The notes beneath the pieces were generated by a model. It worked only from the letters and a program-made list of their open reading frames with translations. It was not told where the DNA came from and did no database searches. The position numbers and the translations under genes are program-made. From Voacanga thouarsii (taxonomy: Eukaryota; Streptophyta; Magnoliopsida; Gentianales; Apocynaceae), in contig JANUWF010002278.1 in the NCBI GenBank assembly GCA_026120185.1, forward strand, positions 284,001-348,000: 64,000 nt of DNA. The letters run 5' to 3'. This document shows, one piece after another, positions 49,292-61,375 of the stretch. The number at the start of each line of letters is the position of its first letter. Position 1 is the first letter of the stretch.

Positions 49292-51320
49292 TCACGCTTC
49301 TTTAAACTTTTTGCAGCTAGGAACTTTAATTCTATTGCTCGGGAGGAAGGTTTCAAAATTACCACATCGTCTTGTCCCATTTCTTCTATTCCTGATAACT
49401 TGCCCTTTTCCTATCTCTATATCACATTTGTCTCCAATCTTATAACTTATCTCGACGGCCATAGAAATGATATTGATAGCTTCAGTTGCACTTTGAGACT
49501 TGGTAGCTCGAACAACTATGCATATCAACAATGAACCTATCATCTTGTACCTCTCTGCAATACCAAGGTTTGGGTTAACAAATATAGCATCTCCGTCAAT
49601 ATTCATAACCGAGCCATCCATAGCCTTTTGTGTCCATCACATGGTGATGTATTGATCTGGAATTATTTTTACATTAAAATGATCTAACACTTTCAGAGAA
49701 TGTGAATATAATATCCCAATACACTCGAACAGCAAACAACTGCAGGTTGTGGTTTTCATTAGTGTATCAAAGGCAACAATGTACTCCTTCAATGATCTAT
49801 CGTGTTGTCTAATAATGCACTTAATTGTAGAATAAAGTGTGGTGCTCATTCTATGTATAACTAACCCTAATGATTTGTCAAATTGGGTATGAAACTCATT
49901 AAACAACAGGGGCATGTACATTTTCGCTACACAGTTTAGCAGTGAAGAGTTTCTCAGTGCCATCAATGGTAATTTTTGTCTACTTTCATACTCAGAAATC
50001 ACCTCTTTGTATCACTTTAAGGCAACAACATGGCTAAAGTGAGTGAAGAATTGCAAAATATCATGATCTAGCTTCATATAGTCTTTTAAGTCTGCTTTAA
50101 AGCTCTCACTCAGTTGTGTGCTACGCATCCCAACTATCCATGTACCGGTTAAGTAGCATTGTGCCCACTTTACTCGGACTGCAAACATGCTTTTGCTCCA
50201 TTCACTTGTTTCCAACTCATGGACTACTACGAGTTCGTTCCAGGTCTCAAGAAACTCTACCTCATCTTCAATATAGAACATGCAACTTTGAAACATGTCT
50301 GAGAGCGACAATCCCTTCCTACAAAGGTGCCCCAAGTATTTGATGAAATTTCTCCAAATATTAAAAGTACATAGGCCATGAAAGGTCTTGGAGAGAACTA
50401 TAGAAATTGATGCAGCCATTGCAGGGTCTTGCTCAATAAAGATAGTTTTAGGGTGCTTGCCACCCATAGCTTCAATAAACGTCGTGAAGAGCCAATTAAA
50501 AGACTCAATGGTTTCATCATATAGTAGAGTTTCTCCAAAAACTACCAATTGCCTGAATTGGTTAAACCCCACAAATACTCCAAGAGGTCGGTACTGTTTG
50601 TTCATCTTGTGCATAGTGTCAAAAATGACCACATCCCCAAAGAATGAATGCTCCACGATCATGTGTGCATCAGCCCAAAAAGAATTTGTGATTAGGTCAT
50701 CACAGTTGAGTTGCACTACATGAAAGAAAAAAGGATTCACAGAAGCTTGCTCCTTAAAATGTCTCAATATTTCCCCAACCTCCCTGTACCGTAGCTTTCG
50801 TTGTCGTTTATTACAAAGATATCGCATCAAGTCTTCCTAAATACACCCCAAATTTTCTTTACCACCTACTTGTGCTAACATCAACCCATGGGATTACTTT
50901 AGAGATAACTGTGCAGCTTCGGCTAAGGTGGCACCGATGCCTTTAGGATTGCTCACTTTCCTTTAGGATGGCATCAGCTGAACATATGTAGAAATATGAA
51001 GGTCATCGTTGTGGCTAGATTCAACTCTGTAACGTTGTATTTTTCCTTCTCCCTATCTAGTACAATAACCATCTGAGCAGAACAACCCATCTTTGTTTCT
51101 GCCCAAGAACGCTTAATTTCTCTTTCATGTTTATCGATCTTCTAAACCCTACTTTGCAACATGTAAACCTCCTGGATGTCAATAACTAGTACTATTCTTG
51201 TTCCCGTACTCTCTACATATACCAAATCTCATCCTTGCACCACAATAATTGTAGAAGTTGTACGCATTTTCTTCAGAATCAAATAATTGTCCGACTACAG
51301 GTACTAAGTAACACACTCGT
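49292..51320 (-). pseudogene. FAR1-related / MULE-type transposase pseudogene
   Basis: On the minus strand, the FAR1 DNA-binding start is at about 51300-51170 (QLFDSEENAYNFYNYC...). A stop-ridden linker (about 51170-50840) follows, then the MULE transposase core. The core has YLCNKRQRKLRYREVGEILR, NSFWADAHMIVEHSFFGDVV, VVIFDTMHKMNKQYRP with the first catalytic Asp, and IFIEQDPAMAASI with the second. A SWIM-like region (CSCLLFECIGILYSHSLKVL, about 49750-49690) has Tyr where a zinc-binding Cys is expected. The tail frame ends near 49292. FAR1/FRS proteins are either light-signalling transcription factors or Mutator-like transposases. Multiple stops and frame changes make this a relic, and I cannot tell the two origins apart. 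No clear terminal inverted repeats were found. Confidence 0.85.
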
Positions 51321-51397
51321 ATTTGTTCTATTCTCCATTAAAAAGACCTCACATTTGTTCTATCCTCCGTTAAAAGGAACCTACACACTTCAAAAAA

Positions 51398-51435
51398 ATT
51401 AATTAATTAATTAATTAATTAATTAATTAATTAAG
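51398..51435 (+). repeat. (TTAA)n microsatellite
   Basis: About nine AATT/TTAA units, just upstream (minus-strand sense) of the FAR1-like relic. Confidence 0.95.
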
Positions 51436-51659
51436 ATAACTCAACACCATTACAAATAAACAAATTAATTAAATTTTGTAATTTAGACCTACATAGTTTA
51501 ATTATATATAGGAGAAAAAAGAAACACTACTGACTTGATCCAATTTAAAGAATTACAAGGATAATAAAATTAAAAATATTGAATATCTTGAGGAATGGTA
51601 CTTGTAAATATATTTGCAAAAGAAAGCCTCAATCATATGTACACGATAACAGGTTCACA

Positions 51660-51835
51660 TTAACATGATCTACGAATGTATTAACATGGAAACTAATCCC
51701 ATGAATATGACTTACGAATGTATTAACATAGAAAGAAATCTTATGATTATGACCTATAAACGTACTAACATGGAAAGCAATCACGTGATCATGGCCTACA
51801 AATGTATTAACAAGGAAAGCAACCTTATAAACATG
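51660..51835 (+). repeat. 42-bp tandem array, four units
   Basis: TACGAATGTATTAACATGG (51671) recurs with substitutions at 51713, 51755 and 51797, an exact 42-bp period. Because 42 is a multiple of three, the plus-strand frame 51665-51886 shows a 14-residue repeat, but nothing supports it as a gene. The units share the word AACATGG and lie close to the FAR1-like relic. Confidence 0.9.
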
Positions 51836-52612
51836 TCCAATACATTGCGTAACTTGTTCTCACCAATACACGAACATGAATATTAATCTAAATACCAAGA
51901 TTATATTGGAAGTATTTTCTTCACAACATGCTCCTCCTAAAAAACAATGACGGTGACAAGAAAATTTTAAAGAAAACACTTACCTACAACTCTTCAAAGA
52001 AAGATTCAATTTTTTTCGATACAGACGATGAACCATTTTGCTTCAACAATAGTATGCTCATCAGATTTCCAAGGAGTTCATTAGTGCTTCTGGCTTTGTG
52101 AGAAAAGGCTTCTCTGTTTTGAAAAAATTACAGAGAAAGCCTTCTCTCTTTTGAAAAAACTACAGAAAGAAATGAGAAGGTGGAAGCATGCATGGATGGC
52201 TTTTTTTTTTTTTTTTTTTTTTGCTTTGATTTTGGTCAGGTCTTTGAAAATTTGAGAATTTAGAAAATTGGAGAAAAGTACAAGCCATTGGAGAGTGTGT
52301 CATAGTTGGCTTAAAGCTGAGTCATTTGCTAGTCTAAGCTTAGGGCAAAATGACATTGTTTTGGTCTTAATTTTGGACTTGCAATGTAGCTTCTTCTCTA
52401 GCACACGATTCGACCACCAATTAATCATGGCCGCAAAAGAGTCGCACAATTTCAGTACTCGAATTGTGCTGCCCCAAATCCGATTATGTCAACCGATCCA
52501 TTTTCAAAAGTGAAGCTATTTTGTTAGTATTTTCTTCTCGAAAAAATTTTTGCTTTTTATCAAAGCTTGGTCAAAGTTCTTGTCTAATAGTCCATCACAC
52601 ATTCTTCTTGAT
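51836..52612. other. About 780 bp without a recognisable gene
   Basis: Contains an imperfect short duplication (about 52104-52165, GCTTCTCTGTTTTGAAAAAA against CCTTCTCTCTTTTGAAAAAA) and a T-run at 52201-52222. No coding domain is seen. Confidence 0.5.
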
Positions 52613-52815
52613 GGAAAATTAGCTGATTCAATCCCTTAGTTTTTATATTTTGGAGGTTTAGATCCCTCTTATTTGTTTCAATTTTTTAGGTCCATTAACT
52701 ATTATTTTTGTGCAATTTTTGTTAGGAGACCTAACAAGTTGAAAAATAAAAAAAAATAAAATTGATCAAAATTGTCAAAAAATACAAGCTAAAAGACTGA
52801 ATAGACTAATTTTCC
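52613..52815. mobile_element. MITE-like foldback element, copy 1 (about 203 bp)
   Basis: Begins GGAAAATTAGCTGATTCAAT and ends with a decayed inverse, ACTGAATAGACTAATTTTCC. The arms are related to those of the element at 53501-53790. A target duplication cannot be fixed with confidence. Confidence 0.65.
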
Positions 52816-52879
52816 AATGATATATCTATTCATTTAACTTGTATCGTATCAAAGATTTAAAAAAAAAGGAAAATTGTTA

Positions 52880-53490
52880 GAAAAATGATTATACTAACCA
52901 TTCTATTGGATCAATTAAAAGCAAAATTAGAACATCAACGATGCAAATTAATTATATTTTGGAAGTATTCCTTAATTAAATTATTAATTTTTACTTTTTG
53001 TTAAATAATAAATTTTTCTTAAGATTCTATTCCAAAATTTCTCCTAAATTTGAGATAGATTTGCGTTAGATTCTTTTATTAATTTTCTTTTCTTTTAATT
53101 TTCATTAAATAATAAATTTTTCTAAAGAATCTATCCTCAATTCTACTCAAAGTTAGGAATAATTTCTTTATTAATTTCTTTTTAAATTTTTTATTAACTA
53201 ACTGTCTTTGACTTGGAATAGATTCCTATATAAGTATTTTGCATACCAAATCCATCCCAAATTTGGGATGGAGTTGGAACGGATTTTTTATTAATTTATT
53301 TTTATTTTTTATTAAATAATATATTTTAAAGAATTTATTCTGAATTTGTTCCAAATTTTAATTAAATTTGGGATAGATTTGCAACGAATACTTTTATTAC
53401 TTTATTATTTTTAAAAATAAAATTGCAAGAATTCATCTTAAATCTATCCAAAATCGTTCCAAATTTGGAGACAAATTTTTTAATTGATTT
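52880..53490. repeat. Degenerate AT-rich repeat region
   Basis: Words such as AAATTTGGGATAGATTTG, AAATTTGGGATGGAGTTGG and TTTATTAATTTATTTTTATT recur several times at irregular spacing of roughly 110-180 bp, suggesting an old tandem or foldback structure. No gene is present. Confidence 0.55.
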
Positions 53491-53500
53491 ATTATTTAAA

Positions 53501-53790
53501 GAAAAATTAACCAATTCAATCCCTTAACTTTTATATTTTGGAAGTTCAAGTCAGTCTTCTTTTTTTTTTTTTAAACTTTTTAGATCCTCTAATTATTATT
53601 TTTGTGCAATTTTGGTCTTTTTATTAGGGTTCCATTAGTCAAATAACAGTTTGACTAACAGAACCCTAAAAAAATGACCAAAATAGTACAAAAATAATAA
53701 TGAGGGAACAAAAAATTTGAAAAAAAAAAAGAAGAGGGACCTAAACCTCTAAAACATAAAGGTTAAGAAATTAAATCAGCTAATTTTCCT
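53501..53790. mobile_element. MITE-like foldback element, copy 2 (about 290 bp)
   Basis: Nearly the whole element is one inverted repeat. The left arm starts AAAAATTAACCAATTCAATC and the right arm ends AATCAGCTAATTTTCC. The turn lies near 53640-53660 (TAGTCAAATAACAGTTTGACTA). A run of T in the left arm faces a run of A in the right. It can fold into a long hairpin and has no coding capacity. The superfamily is not assigned. Confidence 0.8.
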
Positions 53791-55200
53791 CTTCTTGATA
53801 GTTAATAAGTACAGAATTGATTCTTAATTTTTGTGCCCTTTTGATTTATTTATGGACATTATTAATGGAATGAATGTGGTTTGAGTTTTCTATTTGGTCT
53901 AGTGATATTGCCAGAGCTATTTTCTTCCTACCAAAGCATTTTTCCTTTAAATGACCACTTTAGCCTTTCTTGAAAATATTCCATCAAACATTGATTGCAT
54001 ATTTAGTGGGTCCAAATCCATTAATTGAGAAGAGAAACCTATCTTGTAGTTATTTCATACAGAAAGATAAAATCCACCGTGAACAAAGGTGGAAGGTACA
54101 AAAACTTTTTGGCAACAAAAACACGACACACAAGGATATAAGATTGCTTTTCTTCATTTCGCCCATCTCCCGCATGTGAAGCAAAATCTTTTTTTTTTTT
54201 TTTCCAGTGTTAATTTTGTATTTCTCGTCAAATCTATTTCTTTTCTATTTAAGTGACACTGAGATCTCTTTAGAAATTTTAGAGTAAGAGATAATGATTT
54301 TACATATTTATATTTGAGATATGTAAATTTATAAAATGTGTCTTTGTATCATGACATACTCCAAACCTAATTCATCTTTACGTGCATTGCTGTATAGATT
54401 TTTGAAACTTGTCAATATCTTTTCGTAATTAGAATAATGTTTTGGAGACAAACAATAATAAAACGTGAGAAAGGGGAAGAAAAACAAAGAGAAGAAGGGA
54501 GGGAGGAGTTTGGGTTGTGGCCTAGAGAGAGAGAGAGGATTTTGATGTGGGGAGGAGACAGATCGAAGAGGATATGGAAATTTAGTAGTAGTGTAGGACT
54601 CATCATTAAAAGAAAATCAATTAATATATTTATTAATTAAGAAAGATAAAAGTGTCATTTAAGTAAATATGGCTCTGGTATAAGGAAATGTGCTCTAGCA
54701 ATATCCCCAGCCTTCTAGTTGGGCTTTCGTTAAATTGTTTTAGTTTGTTCTATTAAATTTTTTATTAAATATTATTATTAAAAAAAGAGGCCCTATTTGA
54801 ATAAATAGTTCAAAGAATAAGACTATAAAATTATTATAAATAATATCTTCCAGCCAATGTGCATTTGTAAGTTGTACACAGCTAGTTCTCATCAATTAGA
54901 TCGGCCATTTTGCTTGAATTCCTTTGTCCAATTTCAATGTACAGTTATTTTTCGTTTGTCCGTAGTTTTTATTTATTTATTTTCTTTCTCTAGAATTATA
55001 ACTGAGATTCAATTAATGTATTCCTTAACTGATTTTATTGAAAAGAAAATAATGAAAAGCCTTGCAGAATCAGAAATATTCATCAATTAATTTCAATCCT
55101 ATAATTCATTAATGGAAAAGGCTTGATACAGAAACAACCACCACATGAGAAAATGGCCCAGTCTGCCGTAAAAATCGTTCAAACCAATGAAAACTTCTAC
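53791..55200. other. About 1.4 kb of intergenic DNA downstream of COPA
   Basis: AT-rich, with a T-run (54189-54203) and a purine-rich stretch (about 54460-54540). Short open frames lack recognisable domains. It probably separates the 3' end of COPA from the repeat-rich part. Confidence 0.55.
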
Positions 55201-55654
55201 AAAAGAAGGGGGCCAAAAGACATCTAGTTTAAGGAGAAATAATACAAAAAGAAGTGTCGTTCCATTACATTATTTATAGCCAGCCACACTACAAAGGGCC
55301 CAAAAGAAAAAGAAATAAAAAAATACCCCGGCCACAACACACTAAAAGCTATAGCTATCCAGCATTCTTGGTCCAAGTGAGAACATGACATCAATAAGTA
55401 AGCACAAGAAAGGTCCCCAACCACCTCCTCCGGCTTTCCTACATAAGCTCTCTCGACAAAGCTCAACGCCGAGCATAGTCATCTGTTACAAAGAAAGAGC
55501 TATTACAACAAAATAAATTTCCAAAATTTCCACCAAACAAATTCTACTAGTGACGTAACAAACCAAATGCAAAACCAGAGGGGGTGCCAAACCTTTCATT
55601 TCTATGGAAGGAAACAGTTACTTGGCATGAATTAGAACATGGCAAGGATTGAAA

Positions 55655-58600
55655 TCATCGGATTTGTGAAAGAGAGCAGAGGATGCCTGATGCATCAGCG
55701 CCAATTGCAGCAAGATCACAGACATTACAAACTTGCCCCTGCTGATCTGGACCAAAATGAGCACCACAATAAGGACAGATGACATCCTTCTGTCCACGGT
55801 AAATAGGAACATAGGTGGCTCCGCACACCACAAAGGGATTTCTGAAGTCATAATTCAGCTGAGAAACATCTCTCATGTTCCTCTCCGCGGCCTGAAGAAC
55901 AGAGCGCGCTGATTTGCTTTGGTTCTCAGCAGTTGGATTGGTTTCCAAGAGTCGTCTGGCAAAGTTGGCTGCAGTACTCAGACTACCAGCCTTGTAGCAA
56001 ACACTCATAGCATTCATTAGGGCAAGTCTCAAGTGGGGAAGCTGGAGGTTGCAGTGAGTAAAGTACGCAGCTAGCTCCTGCTGACGAACAGGATCCTCCT
56101 TCAATTCCCTCCTTTTTAATTCCATTTTCAAACCCAGAACATATTCCTTTGCAACGACAATCAATTCCTTAACTTCATCAACTTCCCTCCGTGTCTCAAC
56201 GACAACAAGAGGAATTGAATGAAGGATAGATATAAAAAGACGTAATGCTTCTGTAAATTTTCCACCAGTTGTAGCCTTGTAACCAGCCTTGAGCTTGTCA
56301 TCTAACTGAGAAAAATTAAAAGTTAGTGCAGGTGGACCCCGCACATTTGGACTTGCTGACTCACTCCAGCCCCTTTCAACAGCTAAAGTGATAACTGGTG
56401 CAGAAGAAAAGGCACGCAGGTAAGAGTGACTACCGGTAGAAAGATCAGTAAACAATGGCTTCAAAGGAACAAAATTTCTTATTCCAAGTTGTCTGCTCAG
56501 TAGTCGCATTGCAGTGTCAAAATTTCCAGCAGCTGCATGTTCAGCAGCGAGGGATGATTTCTGAACCCAAATCTGGCTAACAGGCATACCAGGAGTGGGT
56601 GAAACAAATACAGAAGATCGTGGGTTTACAGTTTTCGGCGTATCAGCTTCAGGTGGCAGATCCAGATCCTCGAGATCCCATCCTCCATCCTCATCATTTT
56701 CTTCATGTGCTTCCTCATCCTCCAACACTGCACTGATGTCTCCATTCTGCAAGTTGTCCACTTCTCCAATATCCAAAGTTTCTCCCCAGTCGGCATCTGC
56801 AGCATCTTCATACTCCTCATTTGCACCCTTTCCAGCATTATCAAGACCACCCTCAAAGATCCCTCGTGTAACCATCAACAAAGGCCAATCTGCACCACAT
56901 AATGTGGGTCTTGGCGGAATCAACAATGAGGTTGACTTCCCCTTGGGCAGAGAAGGAACATTACCACCCAGTTCTTCTGCAAGACGCTGGGCAATATCAT
57001 GAAGCCCATGGACTGAAGCTGTTATATATGCAAGTGACGTGTGACCAACATCTTCCAATATCTTAACACGCTCTTGAATGTCTCCCAGGTAAAGCGCATC
57101 GTGAAACTGACCCATAACCTCATTCTTAACTTCAGCAATTTTCATCATTTTCGACAGCTTATCCAAGTTCCCCGTTATCAAGTACAGGAAGGATAGTCTT
57201 TCAAAGTTCTTTGTCCTCTGGTACGCGTACTCAACAATGCCAGTATTACCCTGTCGAAGGGCCTCCACCCCCAGCCTGTACCAATGATCTTTCTCATCAA
57301 TCTCTTTAGCAGAAGCAACTGCAATTTGAATGTTCCCACTTTCAAGAGCCAAGTTGAAGCGGGTACGCTCATCCTTCACAAAATGCAGAGCAACTTCCGG
57401 AAAGCCCTTCTGCTGCAGGTATGCAATCATTGCTTGGCCACAGAGTTCAGAGTTTCTAATCATGCTCATAACTTGGTCATATCTCTTCCTCAGCAGGGAC
57501 AGCTTGAAAATGTACTCAGTTGAGTCAATAATAATCGGACGATTTTTCCCATCTCGGTCCAAGCAAAAGATTGTATTTCCATATATTTTCGTTATATATA
57601 TAGGGACATCTAGGGTCTTGATAATTCCACTATCCCCATTTGGAAGACAATACTTGATATGGGTTAGTGTTGTGTATATGAATACACCATTATCGTCCCA
57701 AGCTCCACTCTTGACACGAATCGTCTCATGAAGAGTGCAACGATGCACGAGTCTTTTATCAGCTATAACAATGGAATGCTTGCTCAGCAAAGCAACACTT
57801 TCCATGTCATGTGACCAGACAACATATCTAATGAAAGAAGTTTGAAGGTCTCCAAGAACAATTCTCTGCTGGAGGTCAAAAATGACTACTCTATCCTCTG
57901 CTCTACACAGCAAGTTCCCAGTGCCTGCATAAAAAATGGCATCGGTAGCAATTGGGAGAACACTCTTTTTGACAATTTCATTTTTCAGATTCTTGACTAG
58001 CACTTGGTTGGTGCTCTTCTCAAGCACAGCAAACCTATTTCGAGCCACAAAAACAGCAGATCCTCCAATACCTCTTTTTGCCTCTTGAACAGTATCACCT
58101 CTACCATAACTGTCTTTAGGTATAATGTAGAGTTCATAAGAACCACCATCCATGTCTGAACAGATCAATGCAGCATTTTCAGTAGGACTGTAAGAAAGAG
58201 TGCGGGGACCTTGATTTAAGCTGTTAGTACCAGGCCTACGAATTGGTACCAACTGAATATCTTTCTGAGTTGAGTACTCAAAGAAACGTAGGAAACGATC
58301 TTTCACATAAAGCAGAGAGTCTCCGCTCACAGAAAAAGCAGGGCGCTCCCGCTCCAGTTTGAATACTATCATGCCACTGTCATGGCCAGCTGCGAGAAGA
58401 TTCATCTCAGGATGAGAAGCCAGGATCCAGAATCTGTCATGTTCCCTACGGAATGTCTGAAGACCAGTCCTTTTTGTAGCATCCCACACTCGAATGCTCT
58501 TATCTTCTGAATTTGAGACAATAATGTCCTGTCTTGCATGGAATAGAACACATGAAACATTATTCATATGGCCTCTCAAAGTGTCTACTTCCCAAGCCTT

Positions 58601-60988
58601 TGTGTCTGAGGAGAAAGAAGTTCAAGAGAAATAGAAATGAAGAACTAACCATAAGCCAAAATCTTAAATTAGAAAGAAGTTCAACTTTAAAATTTTGCCA
58701 GAAACATAAATAAATGAACAACTAATCATAAGCTAAAATCTTCAGATAAGATTGGATGTCTGATCAAAACTTACTTTACGCAAATCAAATACCCTGTTGT
58801 TAGAAGCCAAAGCTAAGCTGATAATTGCCAGATTTGAAGGTTCATTACCGAAAAGGTTTTCTAACAATACAAAGGAACTATGATTTGTCCCCTTCAGCAT
58901 TATAGAAATGGAAAATGGTTTCCACCCCCATGAAATCATATTTTGGGAGGAATCAATAGAAATGTACATGAATTTGGATGCTTAACAAACATTCTTCAAC
59001 ATCCACGTCACCCAAGGACAAATTGAGAAAACAAACAAGGACAGCATCAATTGCAATACAACAAAACCATGCCAAACAAAAGTTAAAGAATTGAACTCCT
59101 TTATATCCATTTCCAACTCAATAATATATCACAGCAAATACAGTAAATACACTAGAACTTCTAAAATGTGCTTGATCCTAACTATCAGCTCACTTAGCCT
59201 ACTCCACTGCAAAAGAAAGCTTGCAACTGCGATATTATTCCAGTGGAATATGCTTTTAGACTGTTGCACACTTAGTCTATAGCAGGAAAGACATTTACTT
59301 AGCTGCACACTTAGTCTATAGCAGGACAGACATTTACTTAGCCCTCTATGGAGGCCTGGAATGTAATTGTGTACACCTTCAGTGGCATTACAGGAATAGT
59401 GCATAAGGCACCAACAGCTCAGATTTAAGAAAAGGCTACTAAAGAAAATTAATAGTTGATTTGTCTGACTACCTGAAAGCATTGCATTGCAGGAATTGAT
59501 TTGAACCCACAGGTAACATTCATAAAATGCAATTCTAAACTAAGCTATATGATAGTTCTTAATGCTTAATTAAAACAGGCTAACTCTAAGGAAATTGATG
59601 TTAAAAAACTAGACGGAAACTACGGCATTGGAAAACAAAAATAGAGACAAAATTTTGGGGTGGATTTACCATTCATTCGCCAGATTTTCACTTGACGATC
59701 ATCAGCACCAGAGACAATTAGAGGTAGAGTGGGATGGAATGAAGCCCAGTTCACTCCTCGATCATGCCCCTCTAGTACATACTTTACTACAGCATCAACC
59801 CCACCAAAGAAATCTGTGTTCATCTGACTCAATCGAAGAATGTCATCAGCAGGAGAAACCGTTTTCTTCCTCAAGGCGCCAATATCCCATACTCTAACAG
59901 TCTGATCCAAAGAGGCTGACACAACTAGATCCTCTTTGGGATGAAATGAAGCACACATCACATAGTGATTGTGCCCCGTCAAGACAGAGATACAAGTTCG
60001 AGACTGCCAGTTCCATATTCTAATTGTCTGATCATCACTTGAACTTACAATCCATGGGTACTCATGGTGAAATTGAACAGTACGGATGTAATCAAGATGC
60101 CCTAGCAGGGTGAACAAACACCTATGCAACTTGTAATTCCAAACCTTGATTTTATAATCATCCCCTGCAAAAACCAGATTTTTGTTTCTGATTAAGCAAA
60201 GCCGCAACGGAAAAGGAAAGGAAAGAATACATCAAAAATCAGTATTAGTCATGCAGTTAATAGTGAGCTTATTATATCAAAGTTCTGATCCCAAGTTATG
60301 TTATTATATCAAATTAGTGTTAGTAATGCAGTTAATAGTGAGCTTATTATATCAAAGTTCTGATCCCGAGTTATTACATTAAATTAATGGGTAAAACAAT
60401 TTCATGACATCAGTCATAACAAAAAATCAGCATTAGTCATACAGTTATTTAAGTACCCACATAATCTAATTAACAATGGAGGACCAAGAGGAATATTACT
60501 CAAGTGAATTTCAAGAATGTACATCGAGATAGCATCTAAACAAGCTACCATAATAGATATGGTCGTTCAATTAAGCCCTGTTCTTACAAGAATTAACATT
60601 AGCATAAGAAATTGAATCCATCGATCCCAGATCACAAATTCCACCGATACACAATCAGACAAAGTTTTACCAAAAAGGGAACTAATTTGATCCACAGTCA
60701 CTTCATTGAATAACTATAGATTTGCAGCAGAACATCAAAATCACATAAATAAAGAATAAATCTGAACTAGAAAACACTACCTCCAGAGACGAAGAGAGGC
60801 TGGGATTTGTGAAAGTGGACGCCGCGAACAGGACCATCATGTTCGTCGAAGCGATCAATGAGGGTGCCCATGCGATAGTCCCAGAGCTGGATCACACCAC
60901 TGTGAAGACTGGCCAAGATCCATGGCCGCTTGCTATGGAAACTCAATCCCTTCACCCGATTACTCTTCGTCTCAAACTTGGTTAACAT
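55655..60988 (-). CDS. COPA: Coatomer subunit alpha (alpha-COP), three coding exons, 1217 residues
   Basis: Largest subunit of the COPI coat, which acts at the Golgi in retrograde vesicle transport and helps bind dilysine cargo tails. Coding exons: 60988-60781, 60164-59670 and 58605-55655; the stop is at 55657-55655. Both introns have GT-AG ends and the frame is kept (phase 1 at both joins). Length (1217 aa) agrees with plant alpha-COP (about 1216). Residues about 1-300 form the first WD40 propeller ([69 protein letters not shown]). A second propeller and an alpha-solenoid follow ([20 protein letters not shown]). An acidic linker lies at about 825-890, and the COPI C-terminal domain ends in a zinc-ribbon-like CPYC...CNVC pair (about 1180-1195). 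No disruption is seen, so it is probably functional. The start is the first Met of the conserved [18 protein letters not shown]. Confidence 0.97.
58606..59669 (-). other. COPA intron 2 (1064 bp)
   Basis: Donor G|GTAAAT (59669 downward) and acceptor CTCAG| (58606). It contains a 39-bp tandem duplication (GCACACTTAGTCTATAGCAG at 59266 and 59305). Other open frames here are chance. Confidence 0.92.
60165..60780 (-). other. COPA intron 1 (616 bp)
   Basis: Donor GAG|GTAGTG (60780 downward) and acceptor TTTTTGCAG| (60165). It contains a 75-bp tandem duplication (ATGCAGTTAATAGTGAGCTT at 60251 and 60326), with a further fragment near 60429. Confidence 0.93.
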
Positions 60989-61261
60989 TTTCTGTGTCTG
61001 GATTACAGATTTCTCCCAAAATTTCAGGAGACCAATAAAAGATTCAACTCACTCGCAGTGGAAGATAGGTTGGAAATTGGGTTCAAATTGAAAACCCCAA
61101 ATTGAATTTGTAATGGGGAGATCTGAGGGGAAGCAACGAAAGAGAGAAATTCTATTGGGGCTTAGACGTCAATATCTCTCTATGCAAGTTACTAATATAG
61201 TCTTGGACTTGGTGACTGGGCCGGTGGAAGTTTACCCCTTAAAAAAATATATATATATTTA
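60989..61261 (-). promoter_or_regulatory. COPA 5' untranslated and promoter-proximal region
   Basis: About 270 bp between the COPA start codon and the pararetroviral relic must hold the 5' UTR and core promoter. A TATATATATATATT stretch at 61246-61259, about 260 bp upstream of the ATG, could act as a TATA region; it is also the junction with AT-rich viral sequence. The transcription start is not visible from sequence alone. Confidence 0.45.
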
Positions 61262-61375
61262 TATAATTTTTTTAAAATAGAGATTCATGATATAGATAAT
61301 ATACTTAGTAAATTAAAAAAAGAGGAAATAATTAGAAAAAATCCCACAAAACATTGACAGAAGGATAAATTTTCT

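Noticed and set aside
50116..50723. Plus-strand open frames opposite the FAR1-like relic
   Set aside because: The minus strand carries the recognisable MULE/FAR1 motifs; these are shadows.
56595..57731. Plus-strand open frames opposite COPA exon 3
   Set aside because: They are antisense shadows of the well-supported COPA coding exon.
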